DNA from: Sediminitomix flava
Lineage (GTDB): Bacteria > Bacteroidota > Bacteroidia > Cytophagales > Flammeovirgaceae
Assembly (NCBI RefSeq): GCF_003149185.1
Contig: NZ_QGDO01000011.1
Location: 1-64,000 of the forward strand
Length of the DNA: 64,000 nt
Direction of reading: 5' to 3'
Position numbers and translations under genes: made by a program. The notes under the pieces are model-generated. The model searched no databases, was not told where the DNA came from, and saw nothing but the letters and a program-made list of their open reading frames with translations. Numbering within the stretch: position 1 is the first letter of the stretch; each line of letters begins with the position of its first letter. This document shows, in pieces, positions 42,658-51,436 of this stretch.

Positions 42658-45600
42658 TTAATCTCCTTCCATAGGGTTAAGAGGAGCTTTCATGTCTTTG
42701 GACGTAACCAAATAGAAATTACGTGACTCCTCACGGAAATTATCCAAAATGCGTTTTGCTTTTTCACTTGACGTACGGTAGTGATAGCTTCTCAAGATAC
42801 GTAGTAAGTAATAACGAGCCTCATCTTGATCATCTGTATCAATACGCTCAGCTTTGATCAACTCTTGGTTCATCTTATCTACGAACTTACGATCAGGGTC
42901 ATAAACAAATGCAGCTCCACCTGTCATACCTGCACCGAAGTTGTATCCTGTTTCACCCAAAATCACTACTGTACCACCTGTCATATATTCACAAGCGTGG
43001 TCTCCTGTACCTTCTACTACAGCTAGGGCTCCTGAGTTTCTTACACCGAAACGCTCACCTACAGTACCCGCTACAAATAGTTTACCACCTGTTGCTCCGT
43101 AAAGACAAGTATTACCTGCTAATCCTCTAGCCCCAGACAAGTCACTTGAAGTGATGATGATCTGTCCTCCACGCATACCTTTACCAACATAATCATTGGC
43201 TTGACCGTAAAGTTTCAACATCATACCTCTAACAAGGAATGCTCCGAATGATTGCCCTGCCGTACCTGTTAGGTTTAGCGTAATCAATTCTTTAGTCAAT
43301 CCTTTATCGCCGTAATGACCTGCAATTTCACCGCTAATCATTGCACCAAAGCTTCGGTTTGTATTGACAATTTTCTTGTCCAATACCACTTTCTGATGTG
43401 GTGCTCTAATCACTGGCTCAAGTTCTTTCAAAATCGCTTTTTCATACACATTGTCATCCCAAGGTGTATTGCGTTTTGACTGACGAACATTAAATCCTTC
43501 GCCATTATATAATACATCACTGAAGTCAAATTTCTTCGCAAACTCATCGTTGATTACTTTCAACAAGTGTGTCTGACCGATAATATCATCCAGTTTTTTA
43601 TAGCCTAATTCTGCTAAAATCTGACGAACTTCTTCTCCTACTGCTGTTAGATAGTTTACAATACCCTTTACAGTACCCACATAATATGCTCTCAACATTT
43701 CATCTTGTGTAGCAACACCTACACTACATTTGTTGAGGTGACATACACGAAGGATTTTACATCCAACAGTTGTCAAGATTGTTGTACCGAAAGCATAACT
43801 CTCTGCTCCAAGAATTGCAGCTTTTACGATGTCAAGACCTGTTTTCAGACCTCCATCTGTTTGCAATTCTACATTTCCACGAAGACCATTCGCTTTCAAA
43901 GCATTGTGTGCTTCACTCAAACCAAGCTCCCAAGGGTTACCTGCAAACTTGATCGAACCTAGTTGTGCAGCTCCAGTACCTCCGTCAGCTCCAGAGATAA
44001 TGATCTTATCGGCATAAGCTTTAGCTACCCCTACTGCAATTGTACCTACACCTGCACTAGATACTAGTTTTACAGAAACTCTTGCTTTCGGGTTCACTTG
44101 CTTCAAGTCGAAGATCAACTGTGCTAAATCCTCTATCGAGTAGATATCGTGGTGAGGAGGTGGAGAGATCAAGGTTACTCCCGGGATAGTACAGCGAAGT
44201 GTAGCGATGAGAGGCGTCACTTTAGAACCTGGCAATTGCCCACCTTCTCCAGGCTTGGCTCCTTGTGCCACCTTGATTTGAATCTCTTCTGCACTACGTA
44301 AGTATTCAGGAGTCACCCCGAAACGTCCGGAAGCAATCTGCTTGATCTTAGAGTTCAAGTTCGTGCCGAAACGTCTTTTAGCTTCCCCACCTTCTCCCGA
44401 GTTGGACTGACCGCCCAATTGGTTCATAGCTTCTGCAATTGCTTCATGAGCTTCTGGAGAAATAGATCCCAAACTCATGGCAGCAGATGCAAAACGCCAA
44501 GTAATATCTTTCAGTGGTTCAACTTCGTCTATTGAGATAGAAGGTCTTTCAGAATTAAATTCGAAGAAATCTCGAATCATCTTCTGCCCTCTATGATTTA
44601 TTCTATCCTTGAATTCTTCATAAGCCTCTGGCGTACCCTTACGTGCAATCTTGTGGATTTGCTGTGCAACTTCTGGAGAGAAGTCATGGTACTCGCCATT
44701 GTCCATGTACTTATAGAAACTACCTACCTCTAATGGGTACATACGTTTCATATAATGACGTTTGAACGCTTGCTTATGATTTTTATGAATTCTGAATTCG
44801 ATATCATCAAATGATAATCCTTTCAGAAGTCCTACAGATGAAGTAAAACACATTGATCTTACTTCTTCACTCAAACCAACCACATCAAACAATGCCGAAT
44901 TTTGGTAACTATCCAAAGTAGAAATACCCATTTTCGACATGATCTTCAATAGACCAAGGTTGATTGCCTTCTGAGTTTTCTGAAGAACTTTCTTCTGTTC
45001 TTGCCAACAATCTTCCTTCTTACGTTTAGCCAATTGCATTACTGTTGACCAAAGCAAATAAGGATAAACTGCTGTAGCTCCATAACCCAACATTACTGCT
45101 GCAGAGTGAGAGTCATAAACTTCACCCGTAATTGCAACGATTGAAACAGCTCCTCTGATTCTTTTCTCAGCTAACAATTGATTGACATAACCCACCACCA
45201 TAGCCATCGGAATCAAACGGTTTTTACCATCTAATGATCTATCATCAAAATAGATGATCCCTGCCTTATCGTCTCTTACAGCTTTAACTACTGCTTCACC
45301 TAAATCAACCAAAGATTGTTTCAAGTCTTTTTTGAAAGTAGTAGAGAAAACAGCACTCTTATATACTGGGTCATAAAGGAAATTCCCCTTTTCTCCATGT
45401 GCCTTCAAGACATTCATTTTTTCGAAAGAAAGCAATGGATTCATTGTCTTCAGACGGTGACTACCATCAGGACCATTACGCAATGGGTTGTTTCTTGGTC
45501 CGAAAGTAACCGAAGTCGACATTACAATACGCTCACGTAGTGGGTCAATCGGAGGATTGGTTACTTGAGCAAATTTTTGACGGAAGAAATCGGTAAAACT

Positions 45601-47094
45601 ACGTTGTACAGTAGAGAAACATGCCAAAGGCGTATCATCACCCATAGAACCTGTTTCCTCTTTTCCTTTTTCTACCATTGGTGCGATTACTTGCTCTACC
45701 ACTTCGTTCGTGAAGTTGTGGTATCGCTGCATATCCACCATGTTATCATATGAATAATCGGCAAAGTCTGTAAAGTTCTTTCCGATATGATCTTTCAAAT
45801 AATAGTTATTCTGACGAAGCCATTTTCCCCAAGGACGTTGATCTTTCAAATAATCATTTACTTCCTCATTTTTCAGGATTCGACCATATTTCAAGTCGAT
45901 AGCCATCATCTCGCCACCTTTCAAACGACCTTGTTCTACGATATCTTCATCATCGATATCAACCACACCATATTCACTGGCGATTACAACACGGTCATCT
46001 TTAGTGATGATATATTTTGCTGGTCTCAGACCATTTCTATCAATCATACATGCGATGTAACGTCCGTCAGTAAGGTTTACTGCCGCAGGACCATCCCATG
46101 CTTCAAAGTTACTTGACAAATACTCGTAGAAGTCACGTAATTTTGAATCAATCATTGGCGCATTTTGCCAAGGCGCAGGAATTACACAACGAGCTGCCTT
46201 GAAGAAGTCAACACCCGCTTGTACCAAAAACTCAAAGAAGTTATCTAAACTCGCACTATCACTTGCACCTTCTGTCAGAATTGGAAAAATTCTGTCTAAC
46301 TCTTCTTTTGAGAACACAAGACTCTCCATCAGTTCTTCACTGACCTTAACATTGAACCTGTTTGCCTGAATAGAGTTGATTTCGCCATTATGGGCTAAAG
46401 TTCTGAAAGGTTGAGCTAGAGGCCAACGAGGGAGTGTATTTGTTGAGAATCTTTGGTGGAAAAGAGCAAAACTCACTTCAAAATCATCTTCACTCAAATC
46501 AAGGTAGAAATCCTTGATTACGGTAGGCATTACCAAACCTTTGTATGAGATTACTCGATCTGAGAATGAACAGATATAGAAATCTTCTTCATCCTTGAGC
46601 GCATGCTCAACTTCTTTTCTTACTAAATATAATAATGAAGAGAAACGACGAGTTGAAATCAAGCTATTCGGGATAACAAAAGCTTGTGTGATATTAGGTA
46701 GTGTTTCTTTGGCTTGCTCTCCAAGTGGTTGAGTATCTACAGGTACTTCTCTGAAGAATAATACGCGTAAATCACTTTTCTCACAATACTCACAAAATAC
46801 CTCTTTCTGACGTTCGTTCGTGAGGAACATCATGGCAATTGCATAGGTTTCGGGAAGGTCGAAACCATTAAGTTCAGCTACTCGATTCATAAACTGATGA
46901 GGCATAGAGAACAAAAGTCCACTACCATCACCACTTTTTCCGTCAGCGGCTACAGCCCCACGGTGAATCATTCTGGATAGTGCTTCGATCGCATCTAAGG
47001 TCATCTGTCGAGATGGGATATTGCGAGCATGTGCCACCATACCAAAACCACAGTTGTCCTTGAAGCTGGTTAGTCTTTCTTTCATAGAGTTCAT
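42658..47094 (-). CDS. gltB: Glutamate synthase large (alpha) subunit
   Basis: The 1478-residue GltB hydrolyses glutamine and transfers the ammonia through a tunnel to 2-oxoglutarate. Domains in order: the class-II glutaminase, whose N-terminal nucleophile Cys15 (DNCGFG) is exposed after a 14-residue propeptide is removed; a central domain; the FMN-binding synthase domain (SGADGGTGAAQLGSIK, LQTDGGLKTG) with the 3Fe-4S ligands in GCKILRVCHLNKCSVG; and a C-terminal beta-helix (GGTVVILGETGYNFGAGMTGG). Codon 4 is an alternative ATG. Cofactors match the NADPH-type GltBD enzyme with gltD downstream. Confidence 0.97.
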   Translation of the reverse strand: MNSMKERLTSFKDNCGFGMVAHARNIPSRQMTLDAIEALSRMIHRGAVAADGKSGDGSGLLFSMPHQFMNRVAELNGFDLPETYAIAMMFLTNERQKEVFCEYCEKSDLRVLFFREVPVDTQPLGEQAKETLPNITQAFVIPNSLISTRRFSSLLYLVRKEVEHALKDEEDFYICSFSDRVISYKGLVMPTVIKDFYLDLSEDDFEVSFALFHQRFSTNTLPRWPLAQPFRTLAHNGEINSIQANRFNVKVSEELMESLVFSKEELDRIFPILTEGASDSASLDNFFEFLVQAGVDFFKAARCVIPAPWQNAPMIDSKLRDFYEYLSSNFEAWDGPAAVNLTDGRYIACMIDRNGLRPAKYIITKDDRVVIASEYGVVDIDDEDIVEQGRLKGGEMMAIDLKYGRILKNEEVNDYLKDQRPWGKWLRQNNYYLKDHIGKNFTDFADYSYDNMVDMQRYHNFTNEVVEQVIAPMVEKGKEETGSMGDDTPLACFSTVQRSFTDFFRQKFAQVTNPPIDPLRERIVMSTSVTFGPRNNPLRNGPDGSHRLKTMNPLLSFEKMNVLKAHGEKGNFLYDPVYKSAVFSTTFKKDLKQSLVDLGEAVVKAVRDDKAGIIYFDDRSLDGKNRLIPMAMVVGYVNQLLAEKRIRGAVSIVAITGEVYDSHSAAVMLGYGATAVYPYLLWSTVMQLAKRKKEDCWQEQKKVLQKTQKAINLGLLKIMSKMGISTLDSYQNSALFDVVGLSEEVRSMCFTSSVGLLKGLSFDDIEFRIHKNHKQAFKRHYMKRMYPLEVGSFYKYMDNGEYHDFSPEVAQQIHKIARKGTPEAYEEFKDRINHRGQKMIRDFFEFNSERPSISIDEVEPLKDITWRFASAAMSLGSISPEAHEAIAEAMNQLGGQSNSGEGGEAKRRFGTNLNSKIKQIASGRFGVTPEYLRSAEEIQIKVAQGAKPGEGGQLPGSKVTPLIATLRCTIPGVTLISPPPHHDIYSIEDLAQLIFDLKQVNPKARVSVKLVSSAGVGTIAVGVAKAYADKIIISGADGGTGAAQLGSIKFAGNPWELGLSEAHNALKANGLRGNVELQTDGGLKTGLDIVKAAILGAESYAFGTTILTTVGCKILRVCHLNKCSVGVATQDEMLRAYYVGTVKGIVNYLTAVGEEVRQILAELGYKKLDDIIGQTHLLKVINDEFAKKFDFSDVLYNGEGFNVRQSKRNTPWDDNVYEKAILKELEPVIRAPHQKVVLDKKIVNTNRSFGAMISGEIAGHYGDKGLTKELITLNLTGTAGQSFGAFLVRGMMLKLYGQANDYVGKGMRGGQIIITSSDLSGARGLAGNTCLYGATGGKLFVAGTVGERFGVRNSGALAVVEGTGDHACEYMTGGTVVILGETGYNFGAGMTGGAAFVYDPDRKFVDKMNQELIKAERIDTDDQDEARYYLLRILRSYHYRTSSEKAKRILDNFREESRNFYLVTSKDMKAPLNPMEGD

Positions 47095-47579
47095 TGGTAA
47101 TTGCGCTTTAGGCTAGTATAATCTGATTCGATTATTTCTGTGGGGATAAGAGACAAAGAAAAGCAAACATCTCTTGCATAAAACCAAAGAGAGATTGCTA
47201 TAATTCTGACTACTTAAGTTTAATAAATAGAGTCCCACACAACGTTAAAGTATTTCAAATATATAAGTTTTTTTTATAATTAAAATAATAAACTCCTTTT
47301 TTTAATGAGATTTTACTATCAAAACACCAATTTTATTATCTATTTGTTATTGATTAACCATTATTTACATTCTTTTTCAACATTCATTGTTTCGAATAAA
47401 AACCAACCTAGTTTAATTTTATAAAATGAAATATTTTACAAAATAAAGGATTGAATTTATCCCTTTGGCCTTGTTTTTGGTTTAGTGAATCAACATTCAT
47501 CACTAAGTATTTTTTATAAAACTTTCTTCTAACCAGAGAGAAAGTTTATGCATTTACAATCTTATCATCACTATTTACA
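47095..47579. other. AT-rich divergent spacer between gltB and the oxoamine synthase
   Basis: No gene or clear promoter is found. One imperfect hairpin, ACTTTCT / AGAAAGT (47521-47527 with 47539-47545), lies in the leader of the rightward gene. I see no glutamine-riboswitch-like structure before gltB. Confidence 0.35.
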
Positions 47580-48845
47580 ATGAACAAGGTACTATTAGAA
47601 AGTACGTATGCGTCTGTAAAAGCATTGGTAGATCAGCAGCTTGCACAACATATTGTTGATACTCCAGCACTTGATGGACGCCTAATTCACATTAACGGGA
47701 GAGAGGTTTTACATTTCGGTTCTTGTAGTTATTTGGGACTAGAAATGGATGAAAGACTGAAAGAGGCAAGTATTAATGCCATCAAACAATTTGGCACACA
47801 ATTCTCTTCATCTCGTTCATTTACAGGGCTAAAGCTTTACCAAGAAGCTGAGGACTTGTTACAACAAATTTACCAAAAGCCAGTGTTACTTGCTCCTACT
47901 ACTACCCTAGGGCATATGAGTGCACTTCCTGTAGTTGTAGGAACGAAAGATGCTATCATTCTAGATCATCAAGTTCATATGAGTGTGAAAAATGCTGCAC
48001 AGATTTCTAAGGCAGATAACACTCATGTTGAGCTAGTCAGACATAACAACTTAGAGCTTCTTGAAGAGCGTATTATCGAACTTCAAAAGACACACGAGTT
48101 AGTTTGGTATATGGCTGACGGTATTTATTCAATGTATGGAGACGGTGCTCCTGCTAAAGAATTAATGGCTTTACTAGATAAATACGAGCGTTTTAGACTT
48201 TATGTCGATGATGCTCATGGATTTAGTTGGGCTGGAGAAAATGGTAAAGGATATTTCATGTCAAAAGTAGAGGAACACCATCCTCACCTTTTCCTGACAG
48301 GGTCTATGGCGAAGAGTTTCGCTTCTGCTGGTGGAGTTATTGTTTTACAAGATGAAAAGCAAAAAGAGCTTGTTCAAAACTGTGGTTCTACTTTTATTTT
48401 CTCTGGACCTATCCAACCTTCAGTGTTAGCTGCGTCAATTGAATCGTTAAAATTACACTTAACGAATGAAATCACGGTTCATCAGAATGCACTTATGGAG
48501 AGAATGAAACACTTTGTGGCTTGTGCAAATAAATATGCACTACCTTTAGTTAGTGAAGAATTATCTCCGATCTTCTATGTAGGTGTTGGTTCACCACAAG
48601 TATGTCGTAAAATTTGTAATAAACTAATGGAAAATGGTTTCTATGTAAACCCAGCCGTATTCCCTGCTGTTCCTATGCAACGTTCTGGTTTACGAATCAC
48701 AATTACGAACCATCATACAATGGAAGATATTGAAGGCTTAATGCATACCATCTCGGTTGAACTTGACCAAGCTTTAGCTGAAGAAGGTGGCACAAGAGAA
48801 AAAATCTTCAAAACTTTCAAGTTACCGCAACCTGTAACACTGTAA
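47580..48845 (+). CDS. Alpha-oxoamine synthase-family PLP enzyme
   Basis: The 421-residue protein is a fold-type I PLP enzyme that joins an amino acid to an acyl-CoA with loss of CO2. Group members include KBL, BioF, HemA, serine palmitoyltransferase and CqsA. Conserved residues: H133 (stacks on PLP), D210 and H213 in VDDAHG, and the PLP Lys245 in TGSMAKSFASAGG. The xAKSFA form, in place of the SKAFG of BioF/KBL, points to a lipid or signal-molecule branch. In Cytophagales a role in sphingolipid or capnine (sulfonolipid) base formation is plausible. It is monocistronic. The exact amino acid substrate is not readable. Confidence 0.82.
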   Translation: MNKVLLESTYASVKALVDQQLAQHIVDTPALDGRLIHINGREVLHFGSCSYLGLEMDERLKEASINAIKQFGTQFSSSRSFTGLKLYQEAEDLLQQIYQKPVLLAPTTTLGHMSALPVVVGTKDAIILDHQVHMSVKNAAQISKADNTHVELVRHNNLELLEERIIELQKTHELVWYMADGIYSMYGDGAPAKELMALLDKYERFRLYVDDAHGFSWAGENGKGYFMSKVEEHHPHLFLTGSMAKSFASAGGVIVLQDEKQKELVQNCGSTFIFSGPIQPSVLAASIESLKLHLTNEITVHQNALMERMKHFVACANKYALPLVSEELSPIFYVGVGSPQVCRKICNKLMENGFYVNPAVFPAVPMQRSGLRITITNHHTMEDIEGLMHTISVELDQALAEEGGTREKIFKTFKLPQPVTL

Positions 48846-48851
48846 AGACGA

Positions 48852-48886
48852 AAAAGCCTTCTTGAAGTTAAATCAAGAAGGCTTTT
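48852..48886. terminator. Bidirectional terminator between the oxoamine synthase and ohrR
   Basis: A perfect 14-bp stem, AAAAGCCTTCTTGA / TCAAGAAGGCTTTT (48852-48865 with 48873-48886), sits between convergent genes. Confidence 0.9.
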
Positions 48887-48887
48887 A

Positions 48888-49334
48888 TTATTTTATTTTA
48901 TCAATAAGATTTTCCAAGTCTGCTTTTAGACGTAAAGCTTCTTCCAAATCCATTTTGGTAGCTTGTACCAATTCTTGAGGAATACAACTTGCTTGCTCTC
49001 GCATTTTTTTTCCTGCTTCAGTCAGAAAGATACAAACCACACGTTCATCTTCTTTTTGTCGCTTTCTTTCGACAAGCCCCATTTCTTGCAGACGTTTCAG
49101 TAGTGGCGTTAGAGTATTACTATTCAATAAAAGCTTTGCTCCTATTTCTTTAACAGCTACACCATCTTCTTCCCAAAGAATTAGCATCACAAGATACTGA
49201 GGATATGTCAACCCAAGCGTTTCAAGCAATGGTTGATACAAACGTGTCATCAGTCGTGAGGCTGCATAAAGTGGAAAACACAACTGATTATCCAACTTCA
49301 TTAAATCATTCTTATCTTCACCCTCCTTCATCAC
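48888..49334 (-). CDS. ohrR: MarR-family peroxide-sensing regulator, OhrR-like
   Basis: The 148-residue winged-helix repressor has the OhrR signature LDNQLCFPLYAASRLMTR with the peroxide-sensing Cys19, then GLTYPQYLVMLILWE. A second Cys near residue 117 (QASCIPQ) is placed as in two-Cys OhrR proteins, where an organic hydroperoxide links it to the first Cys and releases DNA. Here the upstream neighbour is a glutathione peroxidase instead of the usual Ohr reductase, with 7 nt between them, so OhrR is the second gene of the operon it probably controls. No operator was sought with certainty. Confidence 0.85.
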   Translation of the reverse strand: MMKEGEDKNDLMKLDNQLCFPLYAASRLMTRLYQPLLETLGLTYPQYLVMLILWEEDGVAVKEIGAKLLLNSNTLTPLLKRLQEMGLVERKRQKEDERVVCIFLTEAGKKMREQASCIPQELVQATKMDLEEALRLKADLENLIDKIK

Positions 49335-49341
49335 CTCTCTT

Positions 49342-49821
49342 TTATAATAAGTCAGAAATATATGAATCTATTTTTTCAGGCTTAGTAGTCGGTGCAAACC
49401 TCTTAACAGGGCGTCCTTCTTGATCTACTAAAAACTTAGTGAAGTTCCATTTAATTCGGTTCCCTAAAGTTCCTGGTAATTCCTTTTTCAAGTGTTTGAA
49501 CAATGGGTGGGCATTATCTCCATTTACCTCTACAAGATCAAGAATTGGGAATTTCACACCATAATTAAGTAAACACACTTCTTCTATGTGTGCACCTCCT
49601 TCTGGTTCTTGATTTGCGAACTGATTACAAGGAAAACCTAAAATTTCTAGCCCTTGGTCACTGTATTTTTCATACAAGGCTTGTAAACCTTCAAGTTGAG
49701 GTGTCAAACCACATTTACTTGCTGTGTTTACTACTAAAACTACTTTTCCTTTGTAGTCTTCTAGGTTTACGTCTTTTCCTGCTCTGTCTTTTGCTGAGAA
49801 TTGGTAGATAGATTTACTCAT
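49342..49821 (-). CDS. Glutathione/thioredoxin peroxidase (Cys-type GPx)
   Basis: From the ATG at 49821 the enzyme has 159 residues. It reduces hydroperoxides; bacterial Cys-GPx enzymes usually draw electrons from thioredoxin rather than glutathione. The peroxidatic Cys37 is in NTASKCGLTPQ and encoded by TGT, so it is not selenocysteine. Gln (in GLEILGFPCNQFANQE), Trp and Asn (IKWNFTKFLVD) complete the catalytic tetrad, and the Cys in FPCNQF is the likely resolving residue. It is the first gene of the gpx-ohrR unit. The sequence fixes the family, the electron donor is inferred. Confidence 0.93.
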   Translation of the reverse strand: MSKSIYQFSAKDRAGKDVNLEDYKGKVVLVVNTASKCGLTPQLEGLQALYEKYSDQGLEILGFPCNQFANQEPEGGAHIEEVCLLNYGVKFPILDLVEVNGDNAHPLFKHLKKELPGTLGNRIKWNFTKFLVDQEGRPVKRFAPTTKPEKIDSYISDLL

Positions 49822-49903
49822 TGTCAAATTGTGATTTAGATACTATATCGTAAACGACTAAATCTTGCAAAAGTTTTGAGGTAGAGATATATTTTTTAAC
49901 AAA

Positions 49904-49933
49904 AAATCCCAACCATTTCCATGGTTGGGATTT
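49904..49933 (-). terminator. Terminator after rpsP
   Basis: A perfect 13-bp stem, AAATCCCAACCAT / ATGGTTGGGATTT (49904-49916 with 49921-49933), has a four-base loop and is followed on the minus strand by a T run. Confidence 0.9.
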
Positions 49934-50018
49934 ATATCCGATTTGAATTCACTTATTCGAACTAAGTTTACGGGGTATGTCTTATTTGCATACCTTCAAC
50001 TTGAAGTTGATTTTGAGA

Positions 50019-50582
50019 TTACTCTGCTGACTCTTCAGCTGGAGCGTCTGCCTCACCTTCTGCTTCTTCTGATGCTTCCGCTTCAGCTGCTGCTTTAGCC
50101 TCTGCCTCTGCTGCCGCTTTTGCTTCTGCCTCAGCTTTAGCTGCTGCTTCAGCTGCCTCTTTTCTTAGGCGAAGACCTTCTTCTTGGTCTGCTACCAATT
50201 TCGCTGCTTTAGCTGCTTTCTTAGCCTCATACGCCTCAGCTTGTTTAGCATCTTTTGCTGCCAACCACTCAGTGAAGATAGCATCAGCTTGCTCTTGAGT
50301 TTTAGCTCCTTTGTTTACACCAACTTGCAAGTGTTTTTTGTACATAACACCAGCAGTTGAAAGGATCGTACGAGCTGTATCAGTAGGTTGAGCTCCTACA
50401 AGTACCCAATGTACACCACGGTCGATATCCAAAGAAATCGCTGCAGGGTTTTCATTAGGGTTGAAAGTACCGATTTTCTCGATGAAACGACCGTCACGAG
50501 GTGCTCTCGCGTCAGCAACTACTACATCATAAATAGGCTTTCTCTTTCTACCTCTACGTGCTAATCTAATTTTTACTGCCAT
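50019..50582 (-). CDS. rpsP: 30S ribosomal protein S16 with long Ala/Glu tail
   Basis: The first 85 residues are a standard S16 (MAVKIRLARRGRKRKPIYDVVVAD, RDGRFIEKIGTFNPN, DRGVHWVLVGAQPTDT), which binds 16S rRNA and aids 30S assembly. The protein continues to 187 residues, about twice the usual length. The extension begins with a basic helix (AKDAKQAEAYEAKKAAKAAK) and ends in an acidic Ala/Glu repeat (AEAEAKAAAEAEAKAAAEAE). Such extensions are known in Bacteroidota; their role is not. rimM and trmD, its usual neighbours elsewhere, are not adjacent. Two hairpins lie in its leader. Confidence 0.95.
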   Translation of the reverse strand: MAVKIRLARRGRKRKPIYDVVVADARAPRDGRFIEKIGTFNPNENPAAISLDIDRGVHWVLVGAQPTDTARTILSTAGVMYKKHLQVGVNKGAKTQEQADAIFTEWLAAKDAKQAEAYEAKKAAKAAKLVADQEEGLRLRKEAAEAAAKAEAEAKAAAEAEAKAAAEAEASEEAEGEADAPAEESAE

Positions 50583-50597
50583 AATTAATTGAATTTT

Positions 50598-50614
50598 GGA
50601 GGATCACGTCCTCC
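50598..50614 (-). promoter_or_regulatory. Hairpin in rpsP leader carrying GGAGGA
   Basis: On the minus strand GGAGGA pairs perfectly with TCCTCC across a five-base loop, 16 nt before the rpsP ATG. The 5' arm is Shine-Dalgarno-like and is sequestered by its partner, which mimics the 16S rRNA 3' end. This suggests translational control, unproven. Confidence 0.5.
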
Positions 50615-50639
50615 GATTTCGTTTTTGTTTTATGAAATT

Positions 50640-50675
50640 GACAGAACCCGTCTGTCTTAACAGGCTGCAAATATA
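50640..50675 (-). promoter_or_regulatory. Putative rpsP promoter -7 with start hairpin
   Basis: The minus strand has TATATTTG at 50668-50675 followed by GCAGCC, as in the rRNA promoters, but no good -33 partner. The hairpin GACAGA / TCTGTC (50651-50656 with 50640-50645) follows about 12 nt downstream. Confidence 0.45.
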
Positions 50676-50742
50676 CAAGAATAATTTCAATAATCCATAG
50701 ATCAGCAAGTTATAAGACTTTAATGAATCTGAAAGTTTACCC

Positions 50743-51312
50743 TTATTCTATCGGAATATTAAAACTTCCCTCAGACAGTTCTACTTCTTGGAAACTGTTA
50801 TCGGGTAATTGTCTGTAACTTCTAAAGTTGAATGTTCCTTTTAAAAAAGTAGAACTAAACTCTGTAACTTCTATTGTACCTCTTAATTTAAGACCATCTT
50901 CATTGAGTGAGGTATCATATAAATCTGCCAGATCTGTGTAAAATGCTCTAGCATAATGTGGACTTTCCTCCTTTCCTTGTTCAATTGTATAAACTCCTTC
51001 TGAAATTGCATGATCATCATAGAGCCAAAGACTTATGGTCTTATCTTCCAAACCTTCTTCTGCCGAACTACCCGTAATTTTCAAGATATGAACATTCGTT
51101 GTGGCTCCTGGACTTACTTTTTCAAAATTGATTAATTGACTGTTAGGAATATTATCCGAGTCATCAGCTTCTACTACCCTCCAATCTGAGCCATCAATTT
51201 TGGCTTTCATGAAGACTGTTGGTGTGTCGTCTTCACTAATTGGATCAACGTTAGCTGTATTGCATGAAAAAAGTAGAGTTAGTAGAATGAGTGTGTAGTT
51301 AATTGATTTCAT
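50743..51312 (-). CDS. Lipoprotein of unknown function
   Basis: The 189-residue protein has lipobox LFSC (Cys at about residue 17) and a beta-rich mature part. DDTPTVFMKAKIDGSDWRV and the closing LKGTFNFRSYR, LSEGSFNIPIE resemble small lipoproteins in Bacteroidota with a DUF6252-like fold; I am not certain of the family. No catalytic motif is visible. It is monocistronic and divergent from the rhomboid operon. Confidence 0.72.
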   Translation of the reverse strand: MKSINYTLILLTLLFSCNTANVDPISEDDTPTVFMKAKIDGSDWRVVEADDSDNIPNSQLINFEKVSPGATTNVHILKITGSSAEEGLEDKTISLWLYDDHAISEGVYTIEQGKEESPHYARAFYTDLADLYDTSLNEDGLKLRGTIEVTEFSSTFLKGTFNFRSYRQLPDNSFQEVELSEGSFNIPIE

Positions 51313-51436
51313 AGTTAGGTTGGCTGGTTGAGTATTAGGTATCGAAAACTTTTGCCTAACAAGATAAAGTGAATTGAAACTGAAAGAAGTATCTTGCGTA
51401 TGGAAAACCTACACATATACAGAAAATCAAGATTTT

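Noticed and set aside
45787-46116. 109-codon open frame antisense to gltB
   Set aside because: gltB is certain across this stretch, and the antisense frame is Ile/Phe-rich and featureless.
47095-47579. Glutamine or other riboswitch before gltB
   Set aside because: No conserved junction or pairing could be recognised in this AT-rich spacer.
49342-49821. Selenocysteine glutathione peroxidase
   Set aside because: The catalytic residue is a TGT Cys codon.
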